A program made the translations under genes and the position numbers. 5,149 bases of DNA from NCBI GenBank assembly GCA_005880055.1, contig VBJS01000200.1:1-5149 (forward strand), written 5' to 3'. The notes under the pieces were generated by a model, which saw only the letters and a list, made by a program, of their open reading frames with translations, was not told the DNA's origin and searched no databases. Each line of letters begins with the position of its first letter. The stretch's first letter is position 1. Below are positions 1 through 5,149 of the stretch, piece after piece. This DNA is from Chloroflexota bacterium. Lineage in GTDB: Bacteria > Chloroflexota > Dehalococcoidia > SM23-28-2 > RBG-16-64-32.

Positions 1-1
1 C

Positions 2-61
2 AAGTGCGGAACCTATCTGCCATGGCTTGAACTCGCCGAGTCAAGAACAGCTGAAAGCTAG
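2..61 (+). CDS. Possible C-terminal tail of an upstream gene (partial)
   Basis: The reading frame starting at position 2 is open from the left edge for 19 codons, beginning KCGTYLPWLELAE, and ends at a TAG at 59-61. The last base of this stop is the first base of the nadB GTG start (TAGTG), an arrangement typical of translationally coupled genes. That geometry is the only real support. The peptide is too short to recognise, and it does not look like the usual C-terminus of NadA, the partner most often found next to nadB. It could equally be non-coding leader sequence. Confidence 0.3.
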   Translation, partial: KCGTYLPWLELAESRTAES

Positions 62-1629
62 TGGCGAACAGCTCCTACGACTACATCATCGTCGGTTCCG
101 GCATTGCCGGGCTCTACGCTGCACTTCTCGCTCGCGAGCACGGCTCCGTGCTCGTCCTGACGAAAGGCAGCATCGACGACTGCAATACCCGCTGGGCGCA
201 GGGTGGCATCGCGGCGCCGATCGGGCCCGAAGATTCGCCGGAGAAACACCTGCGCGATACCATCGCCGCCGGCGCTGGCCTGGTCGACGAAGATGCGGCG
301 CAAGTCCTCGTCTCCGAGGCCGCCGACCGCATCCGAGACCTGGTGCGCCTCGGCGTCCCGTTCGATACGTCCGAGGGCGAGATTGCGCTCGCCCGCGAGG
401 GTGCGCACTCGCTCCCGCGGGTACTCCACGCCGGCGGCGACTCGACCGGCGCGCACATCGAGCTGACCCTTTCCTCGCTGGCCCGCCAGGAAGGCATTAC
501 CGTCCTCGAATACACGAGCGTTACGGAACTCGTGACAACGGCCGCAGGGGCGAGGCGTGCCTCGCCCCTACGCAGCGCCAATGGGGTCCGCGCGCTTAAC
601 ACACAGACGGGCAAAACGGCCGAGTACCGCTGCCGGCATCTAATCTTGGCGACCGGCGGCGCAGGCCAGATGTACGCCGTCTCCACCAACCCCGCCGTCG
701 CGACCGGCGATGGCATCGCCCTCGCCTACCGGGCGGGCGCTGAAATCATGGATATGGAGTTCGTGCAGTTCCATCCGACGGCGCTGCGCCTGCCCGGCGT
801 CCAGCCGTACCTCATCAGCGAGGCCGTCCGCGGCGAAGGTGGGATCCTCTACGACACCACGGGTGTCCGCTTCATGCCGGACTACGACCCCCGTGCGGAG
901 CTCGCCCCCCGCGACATCGTCGCCCGCGCCATCCGCGAGCAAATGGAGGCCACCGGCTCGGACCATGTCCTCCTCGACGTCACACAGCTGGCCCCGGCGC
1001 GCGTCGCCGCCCGCTTCCCCCAGATCTACCGCTTCTGCCTCGACCACGGTATTGACATAACGCGCGCGCCGATCCCCGTCTCCCCGGCGGCCCACTACAC
1101 CATGGGCGGCATCCGCACCAACACCTGGGGCGAGACCACAATCCCCGGCCTCTACGCCTGCGGAGAGTGCGCCTGCACCGGCGTGCACGGCGCCAACCGC
1201 CTCGCCTCGAACTCGCTCCTCGAGACGGTCGTCTTTGCCAAGCGCGTCGTCGAGCGCTCAATTTCGGCGCCTGGGCGCGTGGCCGAACGAACGGCCGGCG
1301 CCATCGATCTCACGCCTGCCCGACCTGCGGAAGTTGCACCGCTTAGCCGGGAGGCGTTGCAGTCGCTTATGTGGTCGAACGCCGGCATCGTCCGTGATCG
1401 CGACGCCCTCGGTCGCGCCGGCGCCGTTCTCGCGGCCTGGGATGCCTCCCTTACGCCCGTCGGCGACCGTCCCTCGCAAGAGCTGGCGGACCTCCTCACC
1501 TGCTCCCGCCTCGTCGCAGAGGCCGCGCTGATCCGGGAAGAGTCACGCGGCGCCCACTATCGAACGGACTTCCCGGAGCCGCGCGAGGAGTGGCGCCGCA
1601 ATATTGTGTTCCGCTCTAATAACACCTAG
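61..1629 (+). CDS. nadB: L-aspartate oxidase (NadB)
   Basis: This is the FAD flavoprotein that oxidises L-aspartate to iminoaspartate, the first step of de novo NAD synthesis, in the cytoplasm. The 522 residues match the usual family length of about 530. The dinucleotide-binding GSGIAG is at 12-17 and the AQGGIAA motif at 46-52. LATGGAG is at 196-202, and QFHPTAL at 236-242 carries H238. ELAPRDIVARA at 280-290 carries R284, PAAHYTMGGI at 342-351 carries H345, and GANRLASNSLLE at 377-388 carries R380. E113 in REGAHS completes the residues that correspond to the E. coli active site. A helical C-terminal domain (about 428-515) ends with the typical SRGAHYRTDFPE (495-506). The GTG start fits the family N-terminus and overlaps the preceding TAG; the ribosome-binding site is weak (GAAAG at 53-57). 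Residues 162-171 are encoded by a palindromic repeat, in a loop that varies in length across the family. The stop lies in a 7-bp tandem repeat. Identification is secure from motifs. Confidence 0.97.
   Translation: MANSSYDYIIVGSGIAGLYAALLAREHGSVLVLTKGSIDDCNTRWAQGGIAAPIGPEDSPEKHLRDTIAAGAGLVDEDAAQVLVSEAADRIRDLVRLGVPFDTSEGEIALAREGAHSLPRVLHAGGDSTGAHIELTLSSLARQEGITVLEYTSVTELVTTAAGARRASPLRSANGVRALNTQTGKTAEYRCRHLILATGGAGQMYAVSTNPAVATGDGIALAYRAGAEIMDMEFVQFHPTALRLPGVQPYLISEAVRGEGGILYDTTGVRFMPDYDPRAELAPRDIVARAIREQMEATGSDHVLLDVTQLAPARVAARFPQIYRFCLDHGIDITRAPIPVSPAAHYTMGGIRTNTWGETTIPGLYACGECACTGVHGANRLASNSLLETVVFAKRVVERSISAPGRVAERTAGAIDLTPARPAEVAPLSREALQSLMWSNAGIVRDRDALGRAGAVLAAWDASLTPVGDRPSQELADLLTCSRLVAEAALIREESRGAHYRTDFPEPREEWRRNIVFRSNNT
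544..571. repeat. Palindromic repeat element inside nadB
   Basis: AGGGGCGAGGC (546-556) is followed by a 2-nt centre GT and its exact reverse complement GCCTCGCCCCT (559-569). The flanks extend the symmetry to 544-571, with G544 pairing with C571 and only 545/570 mismatched. It resembles, from memory, a short palindrome dispersed in many environmental GC-rich genomes. It is translated in frame in nadB as roughly A162 to R171, in the segment between the FAD-domain strands just before the conserved LATGGAG. Confidence 0.8.
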
Positions 1630-1650
1630 CACCTGGCACCTCACACCTGT
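1623..1650. repeat. Tandem 7-bp repeat (4 copies of CACCTNN) over the nadB stop
   Basis: Four contiguous heptamers share CACCT and end in AG, GG, CA and GT respectively, at 1623-1629, 1630-1636, 1637-1643 and 1644-1650. The TAG stop of nadB (1627-1629) is made by the first copy, so the last codon of NadB (T522) and its stop are repeat sequence. The periodicity is exact, without indels. Confidence 0.75.
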
Positions 1651-1886
1651 GAATTTGTTGACCCTGTTGAAAAGCCCCTTGACGGCCTGCTGCCTCCGGC
1701 GCAACAATGCCCTCAGCTTCCCGACGGGTCGCAGCGACTCAGGGGAAAGGGACTCGGCCAGAGAGCGGATGGGCGACCAGACGTCCGGCTTGAGACCTAG
1801 ACTCCCGAAGAAGTGCGACCCAATAACCGGGAAGCTATTGCTTTTATTCGCTCCTTCGTGTTTGACAGGCCATCGCGCGCGCCGCG
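1630..1886. other. Intergenic region between nadB and the ABC cassette
   Basis: These 257 bases hold no believable gene. The only + strand frame that stays open across them (1604-1909) overlaps the end of nadB, has no recognisable domain and reads as low-complexity basic sequence. The stretch contains the tail of the 7-bp tandem repeat, a hairpin at 1718-1747, an AT-richer patch around 1840-1855, and a promoter-like TTGACA at 1862-1867. I see no riboswitch consensus and no intrinsic terminator with a T-tract after nadB. Confidence 0.6.
1718..1747 (+). other. Hairpin of unknown role downstream of nadB
   Basis: An outer stem TTCCC (1718-1722) pairs with GGGAA (1743-1747). An inner stem GGGTCG (1726-1731) pairs with CGACTC (1735-1740), including one G-T wobble, around the loop CAG; internal loops of 3 and 2 nt separate the stems. 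No T-run follows, so it is not a standard Rho-independent terminator. It might stabilise the nadB transcript 3' end, belong to a small RNA, or be chance in GC-rich DNA. Confidence 0.35.
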
Positions 1887-1891
1887 ATGAT
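1862..1891 (+). promoter_or_regulatory. Candidate promoter of the ABC exporter cassette
   Basis: A perfect -35 hexamer TTGACA (1862-1867) is followed after 18 bp by GATGAT (1886-1891), which matches 4 of 6 positions of TATAAT. Transcription would start near 1898, just ahead of the ATG at 1902. If real, this makes the ATG at 1887 part of the promoter and points to a nearly leaderless mRNA. The -10 is weak and the site is inferred from consensus only. Confidence 0.35.
1871..1889. promoter_or_regulatory. Inverted repeat, possible operator
   Basis: CATCGCG (1871-1877) and its exact reverse complement CGCGATG (1883-1889) are separated by 5 bp. The repeat sits between the candidate -35 and -10 of the ABC cassette, where a bound repressor would block RNA polymerase. 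BcrA-type exporters are commonly controlled by GntR-family or two-component regulators, but no regulator gene is visible here. The CG-rich content raises the odds of a chance palindrome. Confidence 0.35.
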
Positions 1892-2828
1892 TCGAGCGGC
1901 TATGCATAACTCGGAAGTGCCGGTCCTCAAGACATCTCGCCTGTCGAAGCGATTCGGTAAGAGGTTGGCGCTCGCCGAGGTGGACCTGGAAATACGGCCG
2001 GGCCGGGTTTACGGGTTCCTTGGTCCCAACGGCGCCGGAAAGACAACCGCCATCTCGCTGATCCTCGGCCTGCTCTCTCCGACCGGCGGGCACGTCGAGC
2101 TCTTTGGTCTCGACACGCGCAACCACCTCTCCGAATGTCTCCGCCGTACGGGCGCTGTACTCGAAGGCGTATCCTTCTATCCACACCTTTCCGGTCGCGA
2201 CAACCTCCGCGTCTGCGCGGCCATATCAGGTGGCGGTTGCGAGTCCAGGATCGGTGAGGTCCTGGAACTCGTTGGGTTAACCGCGCGGGCGAGAGACAAG
2301 GAGCGAGGATACTCGCTGGGGATGCGGCAACGGCTGGCTGTGGCCGCTGCCCTGTTGCACGACCCGGAGCTGCTGGTGCTGGATGAGCCGACGAACGGCC
2401 TGGATCCAGCGGGGATGCGCGACTTCCGCGAGCTGGTCCGCCGCCTGGCCGGCGCTGGAAAGACGGTCTTTATTTCGAGCCACCTCCTGAATGAGGTCGA
2501 GCAGATGTGTGACGACGTCGGGATCATTAAGGAAGGCCATGTCATCGCGGAGGGGCCGGTGGCCGAGATGGTGCACCAGGCCGACGTCATGGAGATGACG
2601 GTGACCAACGCGGATGCCGCCCTCGAGGTCCTCTCGCAAATCGATTGGGTCGGCCTCGTCACCCGCGACGGCAGTGACAGGCTGAGCGTGGAAGCGCCAC
2701 GTGCCCGCGCGGCCGAATTGAGCCGCGCGCTGGCGGAGAACCAGGTATACCTGTCTGAGTTGCGGCCGCGTGAGACGACTTTGGAGGACTTCTTCCTGGA
2801 GGTGACCTCTCCCGAGGACAAGAGATGA
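1887..2828 (+). CDS. ABC transporter ATP-binding protein, BcrA/NatA-type exporter family
   Basis: This is the cytoplasmic ATPase subunit that would power export by the adjoining membrane protein. Counting from the ATG at 1887 (313 aa), Walker A GPNGAGKTT is at 46-54. The Q-loop region LEGVSFYPHLSG (92-103) has Glu in place of Gln. The signature YSLGMRQRL is at 142-150, replacing the canonical LSGGQ. Walker B LLVLDEP is at 162-168, the D-loop GLDP at 171-174 and the switch His at 199. The Glu Q-loop and SLGM(R/K)Q signature are typical of bacitracin/lantibiotic-type exporters and are not defects. A C-terminal extension ends with LRPRETTLEDFFLEV, also usual in this group. The start is uncertain: ATG 1887, ATG 1902 and GTG 1917 are in frame, none has a clear Shine-Dalgarno sequence, and the candidate promoter favours 1902 or 1917. 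The stop overlaps the permease start (ATGA, 2825-2828), indicating translational coupling. The substrate is unknown. Confidence 0.93.
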   Translation: MIRAAMHNSEVPVLKTSRLSKRFGKRLALAEVDLEIRPGRVYGFLGPNGAGKTTAISLILGLLSPTGGHVELFGLDTRNHLSECLRRTGAVLEGVSFYPHLSGRDNLRVCAAISGGGCESRIGEVLELVGLTARARDKERGYSLGMRQRLAVAAALLHDPELLVLDEPTNGLDPAGMRDFRELVRRLAGAGKTVFISSHLLNEVEQMCDDVGIIKEGHVIAEGPVAEMVHQADVMEMTVTNADAALEVLSQIDWVGLVTRDGSDRLSVEAPRARAAELSRALAENQVYLSELRPRETTLEDFFLEVTSPEDKR

Positions 2829-3642
2829 ACCTGACGATTAACGCGGAGATGCTGAAGGTAGGCAAGCGCTGGATGCCCTACATCTTGTTTGTGCTGCTTG
2901 TCGCCGGTGTCGCAGTTGTTGTTTGGCTTTTCGGCTATGTCGCATACAAGGAGGACCAAAACTTCCAGGAAGGGCAGAAGGCGCTGAGGACATTCGCTTA
3001 CCCCTGGACGATCACCGCTCTCCTGGACAACGGGCAGTTCTGGGGCACGATCATCTTCGTCGCGATTTTCACGTCCTCGACAATGGCGACAGAGTATAGC
3101 TGGGGAACAGTACGGCAAGCGATTGTCCGCGGCCAAAGCCGGGCCGCCTACCTCGCCACGAAGCTTCTTGGCACCACTATTATTTGCGCGGCCGCTCTCC
3201 TGGGCGCTCTTGGCGTCGGGCTGCTCTTCTCGGCATGGGCGAGCGCCGCCGCCGGCCAGCCGATAACGCTCGACGTCGCGGATGGTCCCTCGGTCCCGGA
3301 GTTGGGGCTATCTGCCTGGCCGTCGTTGGGCGATCAACCGCGCTAGGGGTCGGCGGCACCTTCGTCTACATGCTGGGTGAGGGCATCGTTGTCGCGATAC
3401 TGAAGGGGCTGGGTGGCACTTGGTCAGACCTGCGCGACCTCATGATCGGCCATAACGCTGCTTCGCTGCTGGCAGTGAACCGCATCGGTAATCTGGAGTA
3501 CAACACGCTGGCGGCGCGCGAGCTGCCGCGAGCGGACGAATTGCCGGACGTCTGGATCGCGACACTGGTGCTGCTTCTATACTGCGCGCTGTTCATCGCA
3601 ATCAGTTTCGCCGTCTTCCAGCGCCGCGACATCCGCGGTTAG
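2825..3642 (+). pseudogene. ABC-2-type transporter permease, split by a -1 frameshift
   Basis: This is the membrane partner of the preceding ATPase. The first frame (ATG 2825, with GAGGA at 2814-2818 as ribosome-binding site) runs to TAG 3344-3346. The family sequence then continues in the frame starting at 3301 and ends at TAG 3640-3642. One additional G in the GGGG run at 3304-3307 would join them into a 272-aa protein, a normal length for the family. Hydrophobic helices lie at about residues 16-41, 73-88 and 110-135. The rejoined part adds an AICLAVVGRSTALGVGGTFVYML helix pair and a C-terminal helix (WIATLVLLLYCALFIAISF) followed by QRRDIRG. The motif TEYSWGTVRQAIVRGQSR between helices 2 and 3 is typical of permeases paired with BcrA-type ATPases. 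No classical slippery heptamer is present. The lesion is either a real inactivating deletion or a homopolymer base-calling error; both halves look otherwise well conserved. Confidence 0.85.
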
Positions 3643-3676
3643 TTGGCCGCAGGCTTCCACGCACCTGCACCGCGTC

Positions 3677-3705
3677 TTGACGCCTCTCTCGGGGAAATCG
3701 ACAAT
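3677..3705 (+). promoter_or_regulatory. Candidate promoter for nadC
   Basis: TTGACG (3677-3682, 5 of 6 to the -35 consensus) is followed after exactly 17 bp by GACAAT (3700-3705, 4 of 6 to the -10). A start near 3712 would give a leader of about 87 nt before nadC, containing the repeat element at 3726-3760. The case rests on consensus and spacing alone; nadC could also be transcribed from the upstream cassette. Confidence 0.35.
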
Positions 3706-3708
3706 CGG

Positions 3709-3783
3709 GGCGATAGCGGTGTGTTGTCATCCTGAGAAACGAAGGATCTGGCGGGGTGGCGCCGTCGGCCCACAGGCGATAGC
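3709..3783. repeat. 9-bp direct repeats bracketing a 57-bp segment
   Basis: GGCGATAGC occurs at 3709-3717 and again at 3775-3783. The 57 bases between contain the dispersed repeat-like core at 3726-3760. The arrangement looks like a short insertion flanked by a duplicated target site, but no terminal inverted repeats of good length are seen at the junctions. Confidence 0.4.
3726..3760. repeat. Short dispersed intergenic repeat core
   Basis: The segment reads GTCATCCTGAG, then AAACGAAGGATCT, then GGCGGGGTGGC. ATCCT (3729-3733) and AGGAT (3743-3747) form a 5-bp stem with a 9-nt loop. From memory, near-identical TCATCCTGAG...CGAAGGATCT motifs recur many times between genes in environmental bacterial genomes; here the copy appears to lack several central bases of the usual form. 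The function of this family is unknown to me. Confidence 0.5.
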
Positions 3784-3798
3784 CGGGGCCCCTGCCTG

Positions 3799-4662
3799 AT
3801 GGTCGTGCTTCACCGCGACCTCGTCCGGCACATCGTCGAAGCCGCGCTCCTCGAAGACCGCGCGACGGATGACCTGACGACAGCCGCCCTTGTGCCGCCG
3901 CACCAGCGGGGGCGCGCGGAGTTTATCGCCGAAGCGAAGGGAATCCTTGCCGGCATCGACGTAGCGCGCGAAGCCTTCGCCGTTATCGATCCGTCGCTGC
4001 GCTGGCAGTCGGAAATCTCGGATGGGGGGCGAATCTCACCGGGCGACCGCATTGCGACGGTGGAAGGCTCGCTCGCCTCGATCCTGCGCGGCGAGCGTGT
4101 CGCGCTGAACTTCCTATCGCACCTCAGCGGAATCGCGACCGCCACGGACACCGTCGTGCGCTCCCTTGAAGGCACGGGCTGCCGGCTCCGCGACACGCGC
4201 AAGACGACGCCGGGACTGCGAGTCCTCGAGAAGTACGCTGTACGCTGCGGCGGCGGCGTCAACCACCGCTTGGACCTCGCCGACGGGGTGCTCATCAAGG
4301 ACAACCACCTCGCCGCTCTGCGGATGCGCGGGCTGGGCATTTCGGACGCGATACGCCTGGCCCGCGGGGGCGCGCCGGGCATGCGCATCGAGATCGAGGT
4401 GACTACTCTCGACGAGGCCGGGGAGGCGCTCGATGCCGGCGCCGACGAGCTTCTGCTCGACAACATGACGCCGGACGCGATGCGTCAGGTCGTCGCACTG
4501 GCGGGCGAGCGCGACCCGCGCCCCGTCCTGGAGGCCTCCGGCGGCATCACGCTCGCTAACGCGCGCGAGGTGGCCGAGACGGGCGTGGACTACATCTCGA
4601 TGGGCGCGATCACGCACTCCGCGGCGGCGCTGGACATGAGCTTGGAGGTGGAGGCGGGTTGA
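3799..4662 (+). CDS. nadC: Nicotinate-nucleotide pyrophosphorylase, carboxylating (quinolinate phosphoribosyltransferase)
   Basis: This cytoplasmic enzyme converts quinolinate and phosphoribosyl pyrophosphate to nicotinate mononucleotide, CO2 and pyrophosphate. Its 287 residues are the normal length. An N-terminal domain (1 to about 112) includes EDRATDDLTTAALVP (19-33) and GERVALNFLSHLSGIAT (98-114). The barrel follows with DTRKTTPGLR (132-141), KYAVRCGGGVNHR (145-157), IKDNH (166-170), EIEV (198-201), LLDNM (219-223), EASGGI (245-250) and GVDYISMGA (262-270). Residues expected to bind substrate, R100, R134, K135, H156, R157, K167, E200 and D221, are all present. ATG 3799 gives the standard N-terminus; no strong Shine-Dalgarno sequence precedes it, and GTG 3805 is an alternative. 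It shares a pathway with nadB but is separated from it by the ABC cassette. The next gene overlaps its stop. There are no signs of damage. Confidence 0.97.
   Translation: MVVLHRDLVRHIVEAALLEDRATDDLTTAALVPPHQRGRAEFIAEAKGILAGIDVAREAFAVIDPSLRWQSEISDGGRISPGDRIATVEGSLASILRGERVALNFLSHLSGIATATDTVVRSLEGTGCRLRDTRKTTPGLRVLEKYAVRCGGGVNHRLDLADGVLIKDNHLAALRMRGLGISDAIRLARGGAPGMRIEIEVTTLDEAGEALDAGADELLLDNMTPDAMRQVVALAGERDPRPVLEASGGITLANAREVAETGVDYISMGAITHSAAALDMSLEVEAG
4644..4650 (+). promoter_or_regulatory. Ribosome-binding site for the TTG-started membrane protein
   Basis: GGAGGTG inside the last nadC codons is a near-perfect anti-16S match, 8 nt before TTG 4659. It decides the start in favour of TTG and supports translational coupling to nadC. 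A second, weaker candidate (AAGGAG, 4665-4670) would serve ATG 4683 at a longer spacing of 12 nt. Confidence 0.55.
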
Positions 4663-5141
4663 TCAAGGAGTTTTCGTTTCGGATGGTTCACTGGCGTTTG
4701 TTTGTGATGGTGGCTTGGGCGCCGCTTGCTTTCGGGATCTTTCTTCACGTCGGTGGTATACGGGACCTTTCCCTAACGGGACTCGTGATCATCGCTGCAA
4801 GTTGCCTTCCACTAATGTGGTTGGCCTGCAAGTCATATGATCTCTACCTCGATGATCGAGATCTCACTGTGCAGGGCGGACGTCTCTCCCGATCGGTTCG
4901 ATTCCAAGACATCGGGGAGGTAGAGTTTCACGGAAATGATGTGCGCATCCGGACCCGCGAGGGTACAGGTTGGTGGAGAAGGTTGAGGTTTGGCTTGGGG
5001 AACGGTCGTTTCTTGCTGGAGGGAGATGTACATGCGTTCGCCGCTGAAATAGGACACCGACTGGGCAGAACCGAGCGGATACCTCTTCCGGACGGCGGCT
5101 TCGTCCTACGGAGACGGAATGAGATGGAGTCATCGATCTGA
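4659..5141 (+). CDS. Small membrane protein with a bacterial PH-like domain, function unknown
   Basis: I do not recognise a named gene. The protein (160 aa from TTG 4659) has two hydrophobic helices at about residues 12-30 and 38-57. A cytoplasmic-looking segment from about 58 to 135 follows, beginning YDLYLDDRDLTVQGG and SRSVRFQDIGEVEF. This alternation of short strands, ending in a helix (about 124-135), is the usual layout of bacterial PH-like (bPH/YdbT-like) domains behind a helical hairpin. The tail (136-160) is polar and basic. TTG is favoured as start because GGAGGTG (4644-4650) lies 8 nt upstream and TTGA overlaps the nadC stop. An ATG at 4683 with AAGGAG at 4665-4670 is the alternative; it would trim 8 residues and leave both helices. 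Base composition is less GC-biased than in nadC, with many T- or A-ending codons, which suggests weaker selection or a more recent arrival. A role in NAD metabolism cannot be inferred. Confidence 0.75.
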   Translation: MIKEFSFRMVHWRLFVMVAWAPLAFGIFLHVGGIRDLSLTGLVIIAASCLPLMWLACKSYDLYLDDRDLTVQGGRLSRSVRFQDIGEVEFHGNDVRIRTREGTGWWRRLRFGLGNGRFLLEGDVHAFAAEIGHRLGRTERIPLPDGGFVLRRRNEMESSI

Positions 5142-5149
5142 AGCTCCAA

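Noticed and set aside
27..599. Long + strand frame of 190 codons overlapping the start of nadB
   Set aside because: It is an arginine-rich shadow of nadB in another frame, caused by high GC; it has no recognisable domain.
1681..1860. Riboswitch or T-box leader upstream of the ABC genes
   Set aside because: I looked for TPP, cobalamin, SAM, glycine and T-box consensus elements and found none; only a simple hairpin is present.
1901..1908. TATGCATA palindrome as a -10 element
   Set aside because: It is 33 bp beyond the TTGACA, too far for a sigma-70 promoter, and no other -35 lies at the right distance.
1604..1909. 101-codon + strand frame bridging nadB and the ATPase
   Set aside because: It overlaps the nadB end, the tandem repeat and the candidate promoter, shows no domain and has no convincing ribosome-binding site.
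2177..3136. 319-codon minus-strand frame across the ABC genes
   Set aside because: It lies antisense to two clearly conserved genes and its translation is low-complexity Ser/Arg-rich sequence without motifs.
3302..3312. Programmed -1 ribosomal frameshift producing the permease
   Set aside because: The zero-frame codons TTG GGG CTA do not form an X XXY YYZ heptamer, and I saw no obvious downstream pseudoknot; a simple indel is more likely.
3785..3792. GGGGCCCC palindrome just before nadC
   Set aside because: It is 8 bp with no loop, close to the start codon, and expected by chance in GC-rich DNA.
3810..4617. Minus-strand frames antisense to nadC
   Set aside because: They mirror the strongly conserved nadC reading frame and have no recognisable products.

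Overview
This window comes from a GC-rich bacterial chromosome. Every credible gene lies on the + strand. Two genes of de novo NAD synthesis, nadB (L-aspartate oxidase) and nadC (quinolinate phosphoribosyltransferase), flank a two-gene ABC exporter cassette. A small membrane protein with a bacterial PH-like domain overlaps the end of nadC. The strong GC bias and the short dispersed repeats look to me like environmental Chloroflexota (Dehalococcoidia-like) genomes. That is an impression from memory and not a demonstrated assignment.

Layout. Positions 1-61 hold what may be the last codons of an upstream gene, whose stop overlaps the GTG start of nadB. nadB fills 61-1629 and has all the hallmark motifs of the family. 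A near-perfect 28-bp palindrome (544-571) is read in frame inside it and encodes part of a variable surface loop. The nadB stop codon lies in the first copy of a 7-bp tandem repeat (1623-1650). The 257-bp gap at 1630-1886 has no believable gene; it carries a hairpin and, at its end, a promoter-like TTGACA followed by a 7-bp inverted repeat. The ATP-binding protein of a BcrA/NatA-type exporter (1887-2828) shares a 4-nt ATGA overlap with its permease (2825-3642). The permease is split by a -1 shift near 3304-3307 that one extra G would repair, so it is either a recent pseudogene or a base-calling error. The leader of nadC (3643-3798) has a possible promoter and a short repeat element bracketed by 9-bp direct repeats. 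nadC (3799-4662) is intact. The PH-like membrane protein (4659-5141) starts at a TTG overlapping the nadC stop and is visibly less GC-rich than nadC.

How the genes work together. NadB oxidises L-aspartate to iminoaspartate. NadA, not seen in this window, condenses that with dihydroxyacetone phosphate to quinolinate. NadC converts quinolinate to nicotinate mononucleotide. The ABC cassette has no evident link to this pathway and looks like an insertion between nad genes. I found no CRISPR array, tRNA, rRNA, transposase or clearly new multi-gene system. The unusual content is the set of short repeats within and beside the nad genes, together with the broken permease.
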